Of a stretch of DNA of 64,000 nucleotides, positions 1 through 10,981 are shown in pieces. The stretch's first letter is position 1; every line of letters starts with the position of its first letter. Where the stretch lies: assembly GCA_001603005.1 (NCBI GenBank), contig LVAJ01000037.1, forward strand, positions 1 through 64,000, given 5' to 3'. The position numbers and the translations under genes were made by a program. Under the pieces are notes generated by a model that had not been told where the DNA came from, did not search any database, and worked only from the letters and a program-made list of their open reading frames with translations. This stretch comes from Clostridiales bacterium Firm_04. Its GTDB lineage: Bacteria > Bacillota > Clostridia > Oscillospirales > Ruminococcaceae.

Positions 1-291
1 AGCGAAGCGACGACTCCCCTTTCCCTGTGGTTGTCCCTCTCGCATTCGCGCCCCGCGCCCAGCAAAATTTTTCAGCAGGACAATGGATAAAGCGAGTATG
101 AATAAAAATGCAAAGCGAAATTCCGATTTACAGCAATAAGCTGCCGGAAACAAGTGCACTGAAAGAAGCGCATAACGCTTCCGGAAAGCTTTAGAATCAC
201 GGCTGTCGGCAGAGCACATCGGGATAATTCACACCATTGCGGCGCGAAATTTGCGCGCTTTTTGTCAAATCCGCAGAATTTTCCAAAACGC
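1..291. other. Intergenic region before the str cluster
   Basis: No convincing gene is seen here. The first ~70 bases carry short GC-rich pieces, including an AGCGAAGCG start and ACTCCCC, resembling fragments of the hairpin-mosaic repeats found elsewhere in the window. The remainder is upstream DNA of rpsL. rpoB/rpoC, which often precede rpsL in Firmicutes, would lie outside the window if present. Confidence 0.5.
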
Positions 292-320
292 TTGACTTTT
301 TGCATGATTTCAGATATAAT
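292..320 (+). promoter_or_regulatory. Sigma-A promoter of the rpsL operon
   Basis: TTGACT at 292-297 and TATAAT at 315-320 are separated by 17 bp. They lie about 60 bp upstream of the rpsL start, consistent with a strong vegetative promoter for rpsL-rpsG-fusA. Confidence 0.8.
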
Positions 321-381
321 GTTATGTGCGCGTACTGTCTGTGTGCGCAATGAATCTATTTTATAAAGAAGGAGGAAAACC

Positions 382-804
382 ATGCCAACTTTTAATCAGC
401 TCGTTCGTAAGGGCAGAAAAAGTCTGACGGAGAAGTCTACGGCTCCGGCACTTCAGAAAGGCTATAACGCACAGAAGAAGTCCCAGATCGACCTCAGCTC
501 TCCCCAGAAGCGCGGTGTCTGCACTGCTGTTAAGACTGCCACCCCGAAAAAGCCGAACTCCGCAATGCGTAAGATCGCCAGAGTGCGTCTGACCAACGGT
601 TATGAGGTTACTGCCTACATTCCGGGTATCGGTCACAATTTGCAGGAGCACAGTGTCGTGCTGATCCGCGGCGGTCGTGTCAAGGACCTGCCTGGTGTGC
701 GTTATCACATCATCCGCGGTACACTCGATGCACAGGGCGTGAACGGCCGTATGCAGGCTCGTTCCAAGTACGGCGCAAAGCGTCCGAAGGCAGGCAAGAA
801 GTAA
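382..804 (+). CDS. rpsL: 30S ribosomal protein S12
   Basis: Component of the 30S decoding centre. The 140-residue product starts [12 protein letters not shown] and contains the family core [11 protein letters not shown] (including the lysine equivalent to K43) and the [14 protein letters not shown] loop with the lysine equivalent to K88. Both streptomycin-linked lysines are wild type, so the gene gives no sign of streptomycin resistance. GGAGG sits 8 bases before ATG. It is the first gene of the str cluster, followed 200 bp later by rpsG. The length is normal for Firmicute S12. Confidence 0.98.
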   Translation: MPTFNQLVRKGRKSLTEKSTAPALQKGYNAQKKSQIDLSSPQKRGVCTAVKTATPKKPNSAMRKIARVRLTNGYEVTAYIPGIGHNLQEHSVVLIRGGRVKDLPGVRYHIIRGTLDAQGVNGRMQARSKYGAKRPKAGKK

Positions 805-1004
805 TCTTCATCCTGCAAATTCAAGTATTCGCATTTACCCACAAGGCTCTTGTGGATTTGATAGATAGCAATTCATACTCTTTTGTATGAGGCGGCGTTC
901 CGCTCTGCTGTCTCTTTATCTGCAATGGCGCCTACACCACGCCCCGCTCTGCGGGCACGGGTGAGTACCTGTGAATTCATCTTTTATGAAGGAGGGAAGC
1001 GAGT

Positions 1005-1475
1005 ATGCCAAGAAGAGGCAATATCGCAAAGCGTGACGTTCTGGCTGATCCGATGTACGGTTCCAAGCTTGTTACACGTCTCATCAACAACATCATGCTC
1101 GACGGTAAGAAGGGTGTCGCACAGAAGATCGTGTACGATGCTTTCGAGATCGTCAAGACCAAGACCGACCGCGATCCGCTTGAGGTATTCGAGCAGGCTA
1201 TGGAAAATATCATGCCTGTTCTGGAGGTCAAGGCACGCCGTATGGGCGGTGCGACCTACCAGGTGCCGATGGAGGTTCGTCCGGACCGCCGTCAGACACT
1301 CGGTCTGCGCTGGATCACCAAGTATTCCAGACTGCGCAGCGAGAAGACCATGAAGGAGCGTCTTGCAGGCGAGATCATGGATGCTGTCAACGGTACCGGC
1401 GGTTCTGTCAAGAAGCGCGAGGATACACACAAGATGGCAGAGGCAAACAAGGCGTTTGCACACTATCGCTGGTAA
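1005..1475 (+). CDS. rpsG: 30S ribosomal protein S7
   Basis: Primary 16S rRNA-binding protein that nucleates assembly of the 30S head. The 156-residue product begins [16 protein letters not shown] and carries the conserved [16 protein letters not shown] segment; the length matches the family. A GGAGGG Shine-Dalgarno lies 9 bases upstream. The 200-bp rpsL-rpsG gap is longer than usual for this operon and contains only a small GC-rich hairpin near 935-962. fusA follows after 83 bp, so co-transcription is likely. Confidence 0.98.
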   Translation: MPRRGNIAKRDVLADPMYGSKLVTRLINNIMLDGKKGVAQKIVYDAFEIVKTKTDRDPLEVFEQAMENIMPVLEVKARRMGGATYQVPMEVRPDRRQTLGLRWITKYSRLRSEKTMKERLAGEIMDAVNGTGGSVKKREDTHKMAEANKAFAHYRW

Positions 1476-1558
1476 TTTCTTCCCTTTCCTGCGGAAGACT
1501 TGCCTGCTGAACCGGCACGGAGTGTGCCGGTGGGCGTAAAATTTTAGGAGGAACTCTA

Positions 1559-3652
<2,094 letters not shown>

Positions 3653-3672
3653 TCTTTTTGCTGAAATTACCC

Positions 3673-3700
3673 TCCGGACGCCGCAAATCCGGTGTCCGGA
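3673..3700 (+). terminator. Hairpin after fusA, possible terminator
   Basis: TCCGGAC (3673-3679) pairs with GTCCGGA (3694-3700), and CCG/CGG extend the stem inward. No clear T-tract follows, so it may only attenuate or protect the fusA 3' end before the separate tuf promoter. Confidence 0.4.
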
Positions 3701-3772
3701 CGGTCAATCTTGCTGAAATTGTACCGAAAATCAGAAAAAATGCATTTGCTTGGAATTTTTTTCTAAAAACGC

Positions 3773-3801
3773 TTGCATTTTTCTTTGAAATCTGGTACAA
3801 T
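3773..3801 (+). promoter_or_regulatory. Sigma-A promoter of tuf
   Basis: TTGCAT at 3773-3778 and TACAAT at 3796-3801 have 17-bp spacing. This gives tuf its own transcript independent of rpsL-rpsG-fusA. Confidence 0.7.
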
Positions 3802-3880
3802 ATAGGGTGTCAGGTCTTTGTCGTATCCAGATGATGACCGAACCCTATTTATCCAAAATCTTTTTTAGGAGGAGATTCCA

Positions 3881-5083
3881 ATGGCAAAGGAACATTTTGA
3901 ACGTACAAAACCCCATGTCAACATTGGTACCATCGGCCACGTTGACCACGGCAAGACCACTCTGACTGCTGCGATCACCAAGACGCTGGCTATGAAGGGT
4001 CAGGCTAAGTTTGAGGACTATTCCATGATCGACAAGGCTCCGGAGGAGCGCGCACGTGGAATCACAATCAACACCGCTCACGTTGAGTATGAGACCGATA
4101 AGCGTCACTATGCTCACGTTGACTGCCCCGGTCACGCTGACTATATCAAGAACATGATCACCGGTGCTGCTCAGATGGACGGCGCAATCCTCGTTGTTGC
4201 TGCTTCCGACGGCCCGATGGCTCAGACCAAGGAGCACATCCTGCTCGCTCGTCAGGTTGGCGTGCCGGCAATCGTCGTGTTCATGAACAAGACGGACCTC
4301 GTTGACGATGAAGAGCTGATTGACCTCGTCGAGATGGATATCCGCGAGACTCTGAGCTCCTACGAGTTCCCTGGCGATGACATTCCTATCATCAAGGGTT
4401 CTGCTTTCCAGGCTCTCGATTCTTCTTCCACCGATATCAATGATCCGGTCTATGCACCGATCCTTGAGCTGATGGATGCTGTTGACTCCTACATTCCGAC
4501 TCCGGACCGTAAGGCAGATCAGCCGTTCCTGATGCCGGTTGAGGATACGATGACCATTTCCGGCCGTGGTACTGTTGCGACCGGTCGTGTTGAGCGTGGT
4601 CAGGTTAAGGTCGGCGAGACTGTTGAGATCGTCGGTCTGAAGGACGAGAAGACCTCTACGGTTGTTACCGGTCTGGAAATGTTCCGCAAGACTCTGGATT
4701 ACGCAGAGGCTGGCGACAACATCGGCGCACTGCTCCGTGGTATCGCTCGTAAGGACATCGAAAGAGGACAGGTTCTCTGCAAGCCGGATTCCATTCATCC
4801 GCACACCAAGTTCAAGGGTCAGGTGTACGTTCTGAAGAAGGAAGAGGGCGGCCGTCATAAGCCGTTCTTCACCAACTATCGTCCGCAGTTCTATTTCCGT
4901 ACAACTGACGTTACCGGTATCATCACGCTGCCGGATGGCGTTCAGATGTGCAACCCTGGCGACAACATCGAGATTGATGTTGAGCTGATTACTCCGATCG
5001 CAATCGAGCAGGGCCTCCGTTTCGCTATCCGTGAGGGTGGTAAGACCGTTGGTTCCGGCGTTGTTACTGCTATCAACGAGTAA
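3881..5083 (+). CDS. tuf: Elongation factor Tu
   Basis: Delivers aminoacyl-tRNA to the ribosomal A site. The 400-residue protein has [14 protein letters not shown] (G1), the switch I stretch [22 protein letters not shown] (G3), NKTD (G4) and a normal domain II/III. AGGAGG lies a few bases upstream of ATG. It is expressed from its own promoter at 3773-3801 and closed by a strong terminator at 5105-5135. Only one tuf copy is visible in the window. Confidence 0.98.
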   Translation: MAKEHFERTKPHVNIGTIGHVDHGKTTLTAAITKTLAMKGQAKFEDYSMIDKAPEERARGITINTAHVEYETDKRHYAHVDCPGHADYIKNMITGAAQMDGAILVVAASDGPMAQTKEHILLARQVGVPAIVVFMNKTDLVDDEELIDLVEMDIRETLSSYEFPGDDIPIIKGSAFQALDSSSTDINDPVYAPILELMDAVDSYIPTPDRKADQPFLMPVEDTMTISGRGTVATGRVERGQVKVGETVEIVGLKDEKTSTVVTGLEMFRKTLDYAEAGDNIGALLRGIARKDIERGQVLCKPDSIHPHTKFKGQVYVLKKEEGGRHKPFFTNYRPQFYFRTTDVTGIITLPDGVQMCNPGDNIEIDVELITPIAIEQGLRFAIREGGKTVGSGVVTAINE

Positions 5084-5104
5084 TATCTGAACCGTAACGA
5101 AGAA

Positions 5105-5135
5105 AGAGCCGTTCCGTTTGGAGCGGCTCTTTTTG
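5105..5135 (+). terminator. Intrinsic terminator of tuf
   Basis: AGAGCCG and CGGCTCT arms (5105-5115/5120-5130) with a four-base loop are followed by TTTTTG. Confidence 0.9.
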
Positions 5136-5175
5136 TGTCTTATGCGCTATGCGCTTTTCAATTCATCGGAGATAC

Positions 5176-5208
5176 CAAAAAGCCCGCGTACATCGCTGTA
5201 CGCGGGCT
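5176..5208 (-). terminator. Intrinsic terminator of the dockerin gene at 5228
   Basis: On the minus strand a perfect 12-bp stem, AGCCCGCGTACA with TGTACGCGGGCT, is followed by TTTTT. It lies 20 bp past the stop codon. Confidence 0.9.
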
Positions 5209-5227
5209 GCTGTTCTGGGGGATCAGA

Positions 5228-6124
5228 TCATTTGAAATAGTCTTCCCACTGGGGCGACAGACCGGCAAATGTCTCGGTGTAGTAACGGAGAATGCTCTGC
5301 GCATCGCTCACATCGACCTTGCCGTCGCCCGCGATATCGCCGGCGCGTCTGGCAGCGCGGATGTGGTCGGTGCCGAGCGTTTCTTTCAGCTCGTCTTCGG
5401 TGAGCACAAGACCGGCAACCTGTTCGTTCGTATAGAGCTTCAGAGCGTTCTGCGCATCCTTGACGTCAACCTTGCCGTCGCAGGTCACATCGCCGCGGAG
5501 ATAGACCGAAACGGTCATCGGCGTCAGCGCAACATCGGTATCGAGCACAAGCTGCTTCGGACCGGCATAAGCGAAGAAATCCTCCTCCAGCTGGTCGGCA
5601 ATATTCTTCTTGATCTCGGTGCTGATATAGCACTTGTAATCGCCGGGCGCTGCATCCTTCGGCACGCGGACGTCAAAATTGACGAACGAGCTGTCCGGAT
5701 CGGTCTGCTTTCCGACCGCATCTTCAACATAGCCGTCTGCATACCAGAGCACAACATTCGATTCGCCGGTGATTTCGGAATACTGCATGTATTCCGCCTG
5801 ATCGTGCTTCTCGAACATCTTGTGTACGAGCTCGTCGGATTTCGGTTCTTTTTTATCGGGATTGCGCGTAAAATCGCCGTTTTCGATTGCGAGCGGCTCG
5901 TCGCCCTTGAAGATCAGGCGCAGCGAGGAAAGACCGGAATAATTGTCGATATAAACCGCACCTTTCAGGATCGCGTCGCCTTCTTCGAGCTGACCGAGGC
6001 TGACATAGGTCTCGTCCGCGTCAATGCGGAATGTCATAATGTTATCTGCCGCCGATGCAGAGAGCATCGAGGATGCACAGAGAACGGCTGCCGCAGATGC
6101 GGAAATCAGTTTGAACAGTTTCAT
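5228..6124 (-). CDS. Secreted protein with cohesin-like domain and C-terminal dockerin
   Basis: Predicted exported cellulosome-associated protein of 298 residues. ATG at 6124 is chosen because GCAGGAGG precedes it and a signal peptide follows (MKLFKLISASAAAVLCASS, Ala-rich cleavage region near residue 25). Residues ~26-205 form a beta-rich domain with a cohesin-like ending (VRVPKDAAPGDYKCYIS). Residues ~212-290 hold a type I-like dockerin with two calcium-loop repeats, DVTCDGKVDVKDAQ and DIAGDGKVDVSDAQ. It is a tandem paralogue of the next gene upstream (6228-7763). No catalytic motif is seen, so an adaptor or binding role is inferred. Confidence 0.85.
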   Translation of the reverse strand: MKLFKLISASAAAVLCASSMLSASAADNIMTFRIDADETYVSLGQLEEGDAILKGAVYIDNYSGLSSLRLIFKGDEPLAIENGDFTRNPDKKEPKSDELVHKMFEKHDQAEYMQYSEITGESNVVLWYADGYVEDAVGKQTDPDSSFVNFDVRVPKDAAPGDYKCYISTEIKKNIADQLEEDFFAYAGPKQLVLDTDVALTPMTVSVYLRGDVTCDGKVDVKDAQNALKLYTNEQVAGLVLTEDELKETLGTDHIRAARRAGDIAGDGKVDVSDAQSILRYYTETFAGLSPQWEDYFK

Positions 6125-6227
6125 TTTAGGAACCTCCTGCTGTATAAAAATGTAGATTTGAGGGCGGATATATACAGCATACTCCACATTCCGGTCAAGA
6201 GGGATGACCGGTTTCGGATCGGGGCGG

Positions 6228-7763
6228 TCAGTCGCCCGTGATATGAAGCTCCTGAAGCAGGAGCATCATGTCGTTGATGGTCAGCATTTTGTCCCGATCC
6301 AGATCGGCAGCGCGAAGCTGCCGTTTAGAGGGCATTTTTGCTGCCGGATCCGCGTCCTCGGTGAGGAAGCGCAGCAGCAATACAGCATCCGCAACATCCA
6401 GCTTCCCGTCGCCGTTCAGATCCCGGTCGGGATCAGCCGGCGGCTGTGCTGCGGTTGTTGTCACAGTGGTAGTGGTTGACGTCGTGGTGGTATTGGTCGT
6501 CGTAGTGGTATCGGATGTCGTAGTGGTATCGGACGTCGTGGTGGTCGTGGACGTCGTGGTGGTCGTGGACGTCGTAGTGGCAGCAGACGTCGTGGTGGTA
6601 TCGGACGTCGTGGTGGTAGTGGACGTCGTGGTGGTATCGGACGTCGTGGTGGTATCGGACGTCGTGGTGGTATTGGACGTTGTGGTGGTAGTGGACGTCG
6701 TAGTGGTAGTAGACGTCGTGGTGGTATTGGACGTCGTAGTGGTAGTGGACGTCGTGGTGGTAGTGGACGTCGTAGTGGTAGTGGACGTCGTGGTGGTAGT
6801 GGACGTCGTGGTGGTAGTGGACGTCGTGGTGGTATTGGACGTCGTGGTGGTCGTGGACGTCGTGGTGGTAGTGGACGTCGTGGTGGTAGTGGACGTCGTG
6901 GTGGTAGTAGACGTCGTAGTGGTATTGGACGTCGTGGTGGTAGTAGACGTCGTGGTGGTAGTGGACGTCGTGGTGGTAGTGGACGTCGTGGTGGTATCGG
7001 ACGTCGTGGTGGTATCGGACGTCGTGGTGGTATCGGACGTCGTAGTGGTATTGGACGTCGTAGTGGTATTGGACGTCGTGGTTGTCTCAGAAGTAGTCGT
7101 CGTTTCCGGAACCGTTGTCGTTTCCGGCTTTTCGGACGCATCCCGCACCGAGATCACAACAGGGATCAGCTCAACATCCTTGCCGAGCTCCAGCTCATAA
7201 AACCCGCGGTTTGCGAAGAAGTCATCCTCCCGCAGACCGGCGATGTTGTACTGCACATCGCTGCTGATATAGCATTGATAGTCGCCGGCGGGCGTATCCT
7301 TCGGCACGCGGATCTCAAAGGTGAGGAACGAGCTTTCCGGATGCTCCTGCACGCCGACAGCGTTCTCAACATAGCCGTCCGCATACCAGAGCACGACATT
7401 CGATTCCTCCGTGACCTCGGAATATTGGATATATTCCGCCTGATCGTGCTTCGGGAACATCATGTGGAGCTTTTCGCCCCAGCGGTCAGTTTTCTCGGGA
7501 TCACGCGTAAAATCGCCGTTTTCGATCGTCAGCGGCGCATCGCTTTTCAGGATCAGCCGCATATTGCTGATGCCGGAATAGTTGTCGATATAGACACCGC
7601 CGCCGATCACGACATCATCCTCCGCAAGCGCATCGGTATAGACCGTGGTCTGATCCGCCGCCATGCGAAACGACATGATATCGTCTGCCGCGGAAGCCGG
7701 CGCAAAGCCCGTTCCGCAGATTGCTGCCGCCGTCAGGACGGCAAGAGATTTTTTCAGCTTCAT
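6228..7763 (-). CDS. Secreted dockerin protein with long Thr/Ser repeat linker
   Basis: Paralogue of the downstream dockerin protein (shared YIDNYSG, FTRDPEK, SNVVLWYADGYVE and VRVPKDTPAGDY motifs). The 511-residue protein starts at 7763 after CAGGAGG. It has a signal peptide (~1-26), the same beta-rich domain (~27-205), a linker of about 36 six-residue units of the form (S/N/D/T)TTTTS (~214-434), and a C-terminal dockerin (~440-508; DLNGDGKLDVADAV and a weaker second loop DLDRDKMLTINDM). The linker is probably O-glycosylated and extended. No catalytic site is seen. The 5' leaders of both paralogues share a GTGGAGTA(C/T)GCTG motif, suggesting that the duplication included regulatory DNA. Confidence 0.88.
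   Translation of the reverse strand: MKLKKSLAVLTAAAICGTGFAPASAADDIMSFRMAADQTTVYTDALAEDDVVIGGGVYIDNYSGISNMRLILKSDAPLTIENGDFTRDPEKTDRWGEKLHMMFPKHDQAEYIQYSEVTEESNVVLWYADGYVENAVGVQEHPESSFLTFEIRVPKDTPAGDYQCYISSDVQYNIAGLREDDFFANRGFYELELGKDVELIPVVISVRDASEKPETTTVPETTTTSETTTTSNTTTTSNTTTTSDTTTTSDTTTTSDTTTTSTTTTTSTTTTTSTTTTTSNTTTTSTTTTTSTTTTTSTTTTTSTTTTTSNTTTTSTTTTTSTTTTTSTTTTTSTTTTTSTTTTTSNTTTTSTTTTTSTTTTTSNTTTTSDTTTTSDTTTTSTTTTTSDTTTTSAATTTSTTTTTSTTTTTSDTTTTSDTTTTTNTTTTSTTTTVTTTAAQPPADPDRDLNGDGKLDVADAVLLLRFLTEDADPAAKMPSKRQLRAADLDRDKMLTINDMMLLLQELHITGD
6461..7115 (-). repeat. 18-bp minisatellite encoding the (X)TTTTS linker
   Basis: About 36 near-identical 18-bp units of the GTAGTGGACGTCGTGGTG type lie inside the dockerin gene. 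Units differ mainly in the codon for the first residue (Ser, Asn, Asp, Thr) and in Thr codon choice. Because the unit is a multiple of three, copy-number change would keep the frame. Confidence 0.95.
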
Positions 7764-7886
7764 AAATCAGCCTCCTGCTGCATAATTTGCAGTATCAAAA
7801 TGAGAGGGCGTGATTGCATGCAGCGTACTCCACAGCGAAAATTGGTGCTGCAATACGGCAATTTGCCGGCAGCACGGGTGCTCCGG

Positions 7887-9857
7887 TCAGCAGAGGCGGC
7901 TGCCCGGTGCAATGCTGTCGTCAGCGATCAGCAAAGTGATCTTTCCGTCGGGACCTTCCGCGGAGCAGATCATGCCGCAGCTTTCGACGCCGCAGAGCGT
8001 GACCGGCTTGAGGTTCGCGACCACAAAGACCTTCTTGCCGACTAAGTCTTCCGGCTTGTACCATTTTGCGATGCCGGAAACGACCTGCCGCTTTCCGATG
8101 CCGTCAAACAGCTGGAAGCAGAGCAGCTTGCTGGATTTCTTGACCTTTTCGCAGGCAAGCACCTCAGCAACGCGGATATCCGATTTTGCAAAGGTATCAA
8201 TCGAGATCTCCTCTGCAAACGGGGCGACCGGATCCGCCGGTGCTGCTTCCTCGGGAGCCTGATGCGCCGCGATCATCTCAGCGATAAATTCCTCAGCGTT
8301 GATGCGGTTGAACATCGGCTTTGCCTCGCCGACCTGTGCGCCGTACTGCACACCGCCGAACACAGCATAGCGGTCGATTTCCCGCTCGATCGTGCTGATC
8401 TCGTCAGTTGCAGGGGTATGCGCAAGGATTTTCTCTGCGGTTTCCGGCATAAAGGGTTTCAGCAGTCCGCCGATGATGCGGATGCCGGAAAGCAGGTTGT
8501 ACATGACTTTTGCAAGACGCGCGTTCTGTGCGGGATCCTTCGCGAGCACCCACGGCGCAGTCTCGTCGATATATTTGTTGCAGCGGCTTGCGAGCGTCAG
8601 GACGGTCTCCACGGCATCGCTGACATGGAAGCTGTCGAGCAGCGCCGTCATCTTCGCGGCAGTGCCCTCTGCAACCGATTTCAGATCGGCGTCGCAGTCC
8701 TCATCGGGTGCAGAAGCGATCAGCTCCGCAGCCGGAACAGTGCCGCCGAAGTATTTGTTGACCATCGCGACCGTGCGGTTGACGAGATTGCCGAGCGTAT
8801 TGGCAAGGTCGGAATTGAACCGCTCGATCATGTTCTCATAGGTGATCGAACCGTCCTGCGAAAACGGCATCTCGGAGAGCAGGTAGTAGCGCACGGCATC
8901 GACGCCGAACTTTTCGACCAGCTCATCTGCATAGATGACGTTGCCGCGGGATTTGCTCATCTTGTCGCTGCCGAACAGCATCCACGGATGACCGAAGACC
9001 TTTTTCGGGATCGGCACGCCGAGTGCATGCAGCATGATCACCCAGTAAATGCTGTGGAACCGGACGATGTCCTTGCCGATGATATGGACATCTGCCGGCC
9101 AGTACTTTTTGAACAGCTCGCCGTGATTGCCGTTGACGTCATAGCCGAGCGCGGTGATATAGTTCGAGAGCGCGTCGATCCAGATATAGATCACATGCTT
9201 CTCATCGAACGGCACCGGAATGCCCCACTTGACGGTCGTGCGGGAAACGCAGAGATCCTCAAGACCTTTCTTGATGAAGTTGTTGAGCATTTCCTTTTTG
9301 CGGGCTTCGGGATAGATGAAATCGGGGTGCTCCTCGATATACTGCTCGATCCAGCCCTGATATTTGGAGAGCTTCAGGAAATAGGCTTCCTCGCGTGCAT
9401 CGCGGACTTCTCTGCCGCAGTCGGGGCATTTGCCGTCCACGAGCTGCGATTCCGTCCAGAAGCTTTCGCAGGGCGTGCAGTATTTGCCGACATACTCGCC
9501 CTTATAGATATCGCCCTGATCGTAAAGGCGCTGGAAGATATCCTGCACGATCTTGGTATGCTTGGGATCGGTCGTGCGGATGAACTGGTTATAGGACGTA
9601 TTGAGCAGATCGCAGATGCCGCGGATCTCGCCGGCGATTTTATCGACATGCTCCTGCGGGGTAATGCCGGATTCCTTTGCGATTTCCTCGATCTTCTGAC
9701 CGTGCTCATCGGTGCCGGTCAGGAAATATACATCATAGCCCTGCATTCTGCGGAACCGCGCGAGAGAATCGGTCATGACGATCTCATAGGTGTTGCCGAT
9801 GTGCGGCTTGCGCGAGGTATACGCGATCGCAGTTGTCAGGTAATATGGTTCATGCAT
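7887..9857 (-). CDS. metG: Methionyl-tRNA synthetase, long form with C-terminal tRNA-binding domain
   Basis: Charges tRNA-Met. The 656-residue protein has the HIGH-type signature KPHIGNTYE, a zinc-knuckle region (CTPCE, CPDCGRE), the KMSKS loop SDKMSKSRGN, an all-helical anticodon-binding domain, and a C-terminal EMAP/Trbp111-like OB fold (~550-656). AAAGGAG precedes ATG. The leader from the promoter at 9896-9924 is only about 35-40 nt, leaving no room for a T-box or SAM riboswitch. It is monocistronic by position. Confidence 0.97.
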   Translation of the reverse strand: MHEPYYLTTAIAYTSRKPHIGNTYEIVMTDSLARFRRMQGYDVYFLTGTDEHGQKIEEIAKESGITPQEHVDKIAGEIRGICDLLNTSYNQFIRTTDPKHTKIVQDIFQRLYDQGDIYKGEYVGKYCTPCESFWTESQLVDGKCPDCGREVRDAREEAYFLKLSKYQGWIEQYIEEHPDFIYPEARKKEMLNNFIKKGLEDLCVSRTTVKWGIPVPFDEKHVIYIWIDALSNYITALGYDVNGNHGELFKKYWPADVHIIGKDIVRFHSIYWVIMLHALGVPIPKKVFGHPWMLFGSDKMSKSRGNVIYADELVEKFGVDAVRYYLLSEMPFSQDGSITYENMIERFNSDLANTLGNLVNRTVAMVNKYFGGTVPAAELIASAPDEDCDADLKSVAEGTAAKMTALLDSFHVSDAVETVLTLASRCNKYIDETAPWVLAKDPAQNARLAKVMYNLLSGIRIIGGLLKPFMPETAEKILAHTPATDEISTIEREIDRYAVFGGVQYGAQVGEAKPMFNRINAEEFIAEMIAAHQAPEEAAPADPVAPFAEEISIDTFAKSDIRVAEVLACEKVKKSSKLLCFQLFDGIGKRQVVSGIAKWYKPEDLVGKKVFVVANLKPVTLCGVESCGMICSAEGPDGKITLLIADDSIAPGSRLC

Positions 9858-9895
9858 ATGAATGACTCCTTTCGGAAATGATGTGGTATATTTCT

Positions 9896-9924
9896 ATTAT
9901 AACATATTTTCGCGGAAAGTGCAA
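9896..9924 (-). promoter_or_regulatory. Sigma-A promoter of metG
   Basis: On the minus strand TTGCAC (9919-9924) and TATAAT (9896-9901) are 17 bp apart. A second copy with TTGCAC and TATAAG lies 95 bp further upstream (9991-10019). Confidence 0.8.
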
Positions 9925-10090
9925 TGGGAGAGGAACATAAATTGTAATAATTCGCTTCATGGGAGTAAAAATGGATGCGGGCACTGCCCGCTTATAACAT
10001 ATTTTCGCGGAAAGTGCAATGGGAGAGGGGACATAAATTTTACTGATTGGCTTTATGGGTGCTATCACGGCGGCGGGCACTGCCCGCGCG
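9896..10090. repeat. Tandem ~95-bp duplication containing the metG promoter
   Basis: Two adjacent copies (9896-9990 and 9991-10090) share about 37 nearly identical bases spanning the promoter. Both end in a GCGGGCACTGCCCGC palindrome. The middle of each copy has diverged (GGGAGTAAAAATGG versus a longer GC-rich version). Confidence 0.85.
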
Positions 10091-10285
10091 GGCGCATGCT
10101 TCTCCTTCCCTTACCTATCCTTACCTCTCCTAATCTATACTAACCTATCCTTACCTATACTAACCTATACTGGGTTGTCAGTTGGTTTGACAGCTGGTTG
10201 TCAGTTGGTTGTCAGTTGGTTGTCAGTTGGTTGTCAGTTGGTTGACGGTTGGTTGACGGTTGATTTGCAGTTGGTTGTCATGCGC
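10091..10285. repeat. Intergenic variable repeat, copy A
   Basis: A pyrimidine-rich tract of TTACCTATCC and ACTAACCTAT units (~10105-10170) is followed by about eight units of the GTTGGTTGTCA type, drifting to GGTTGACGGTT, up to 10285. The same two-part arrangement, with fewer units, recurs at 21325-21465. The 570 bp between metG and the next gene holds only this, the promoter duplication and promoters. Confidence 0.85.
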
Positions 10286-10304
10286 AAAAACCCCGCTTTT
10301 GCCG

Positions 10305-10333
10305 TTGCATCCTGCGGAAAGATATGCTATAAT
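10305..10333 (+). promoter_or_regulatory. Sigma-A promoter of the first sigma/anti-sigma module
   Basis: TTGCAT (10305-10310) and TATAAT (10328-10333) are 17 bp apart and sit just after the variable repeat. Confidence 0.65.
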
Positions 10334-10363
10334 AAAAGCAGAAAAAATTTTTTTCGATTTTAT

Positions 10364-10390
10364 GTAACCAAACCGATCCGAAACCTGTCT
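10364..10390 (+). promoter_or_regulatory. Candidate ECF-type autoregulatory promoter
   Basis: GTAACC (10364-10369) and GTCT (10387-10390) are 17 bp apart. The same pair with identical spacing precedes the two paralogous sigma genes (55743-55769 and 63327-63353, both minus strand), which argues for self-recognition by this sigma family. Confidence 0.65.
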
Positions 10391-10426
10391 ACAAAAACAG
10401 AGGGGAAAGAGAGGAGGCGCTTTCGC

Positions 10427-10981
10427 GTGGAAGACGCGCAGATCATCTCGCTTTACTTCGCACGCGACGAACGTGCTCTGACGGAAACTTCCCAGAAATA
10501 CGGAGGGCTGTGCTGCTCAACCGGACAGCGGATCCTCGGCAATTCGCAGGATACGGAAGAATGCTGGAATGATGTGCTGCTGAAAGCATGGAACCGGATC
10601 CCGCCGGAACGGCCGCAGTATTTCGCTGCCTATCTGGTGACCATGATGCGCAATGCCGCTCTCACCCTCTACGAAAAGCTGCATGCTGAAAAGCGCGGCG
10701 GTACGCAAACAATGCTTGTGCTCGATGAGCTGGAGAACTGTCTCTCCGCACCGGATGATGTGGAGGAAACAGTTTCTGCGGCGGAAACCGGCGAACAGAT
10801 CCGGCAATTTGTAAAAACGCTGTCGGAGGATGCGCGAAATATTTTTATTCTGCGCTATGTTTACATGATGCCGGTCAAGGAGATCGCTGAAAGGTTCCAC
10901 ATCGGACAAAGCAAAGTGAAGGTGTCGCTGCACCGCTCCCGTGCGGCGCTGCGCGACTATCTCGGAGGTGACCGGCTGTGA
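10427..10981 (+). CDS. ECF-type RNA polymerase sigma factor (module 1)
   Basis: Alternative sigma factor, 184 residues. GTG at 10427 is chosen because GAGGAGG lies 8 bases upstream and the protein then aligns end to end with two paralogues in the window. Region 2 spans ~20-75 (GNSQDTEECWNDVLLKAW) and region 4 ~125-180, with a helix-turn-helix (IAERFHIGQSKVKVSLHRSR). Its stop overlaps the GTG start of the next gene (GTGA), typical of translational coupling to an anti-sigma factor. It has tandem sigma-A and ECF-like promoters. Its target genes are not shown directly; the adjacent secreted protein is the obvious candidate. Confidence 0.88.
   Translation: MEDAQIISLYFARDERALTETSQKYGGLCCSTGQRILGNSQDTEECWNDVLLKAWNRIPPERPQYFAAYLVTMMRNAALTLYEKLHAEKRGGTQTMLVLDELENCLSAPDDVEETVSAAETGEQIRQFVKTLSEDARNIFILRYVYMMPVKEIAERFHIGQSKVKVSLHRSRAALRDYLGGDRL

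Noticed and set aside
6461..7115. CRISPR array from regular short repeats
   Set aside because: Units are contiguous 18-mers without spacers and encode a protein linker.
6268..7200. Plus-strand frame of DVVVV repeats
   Set aside because: Antisense reading of the 18-bp linker minisatellite.
9858..10426. T-box or SAM riboswitch before metG
   Set aside because: The promoter is ~40 nt from the start codon, too short for either leader.
10055..10426. N-terminal extension of the first sigma factor from an ATG at 10055
   Set aside because: It would translate the variable repeat; GTG at 10427 has a ribosome site and aligns with paralogues.
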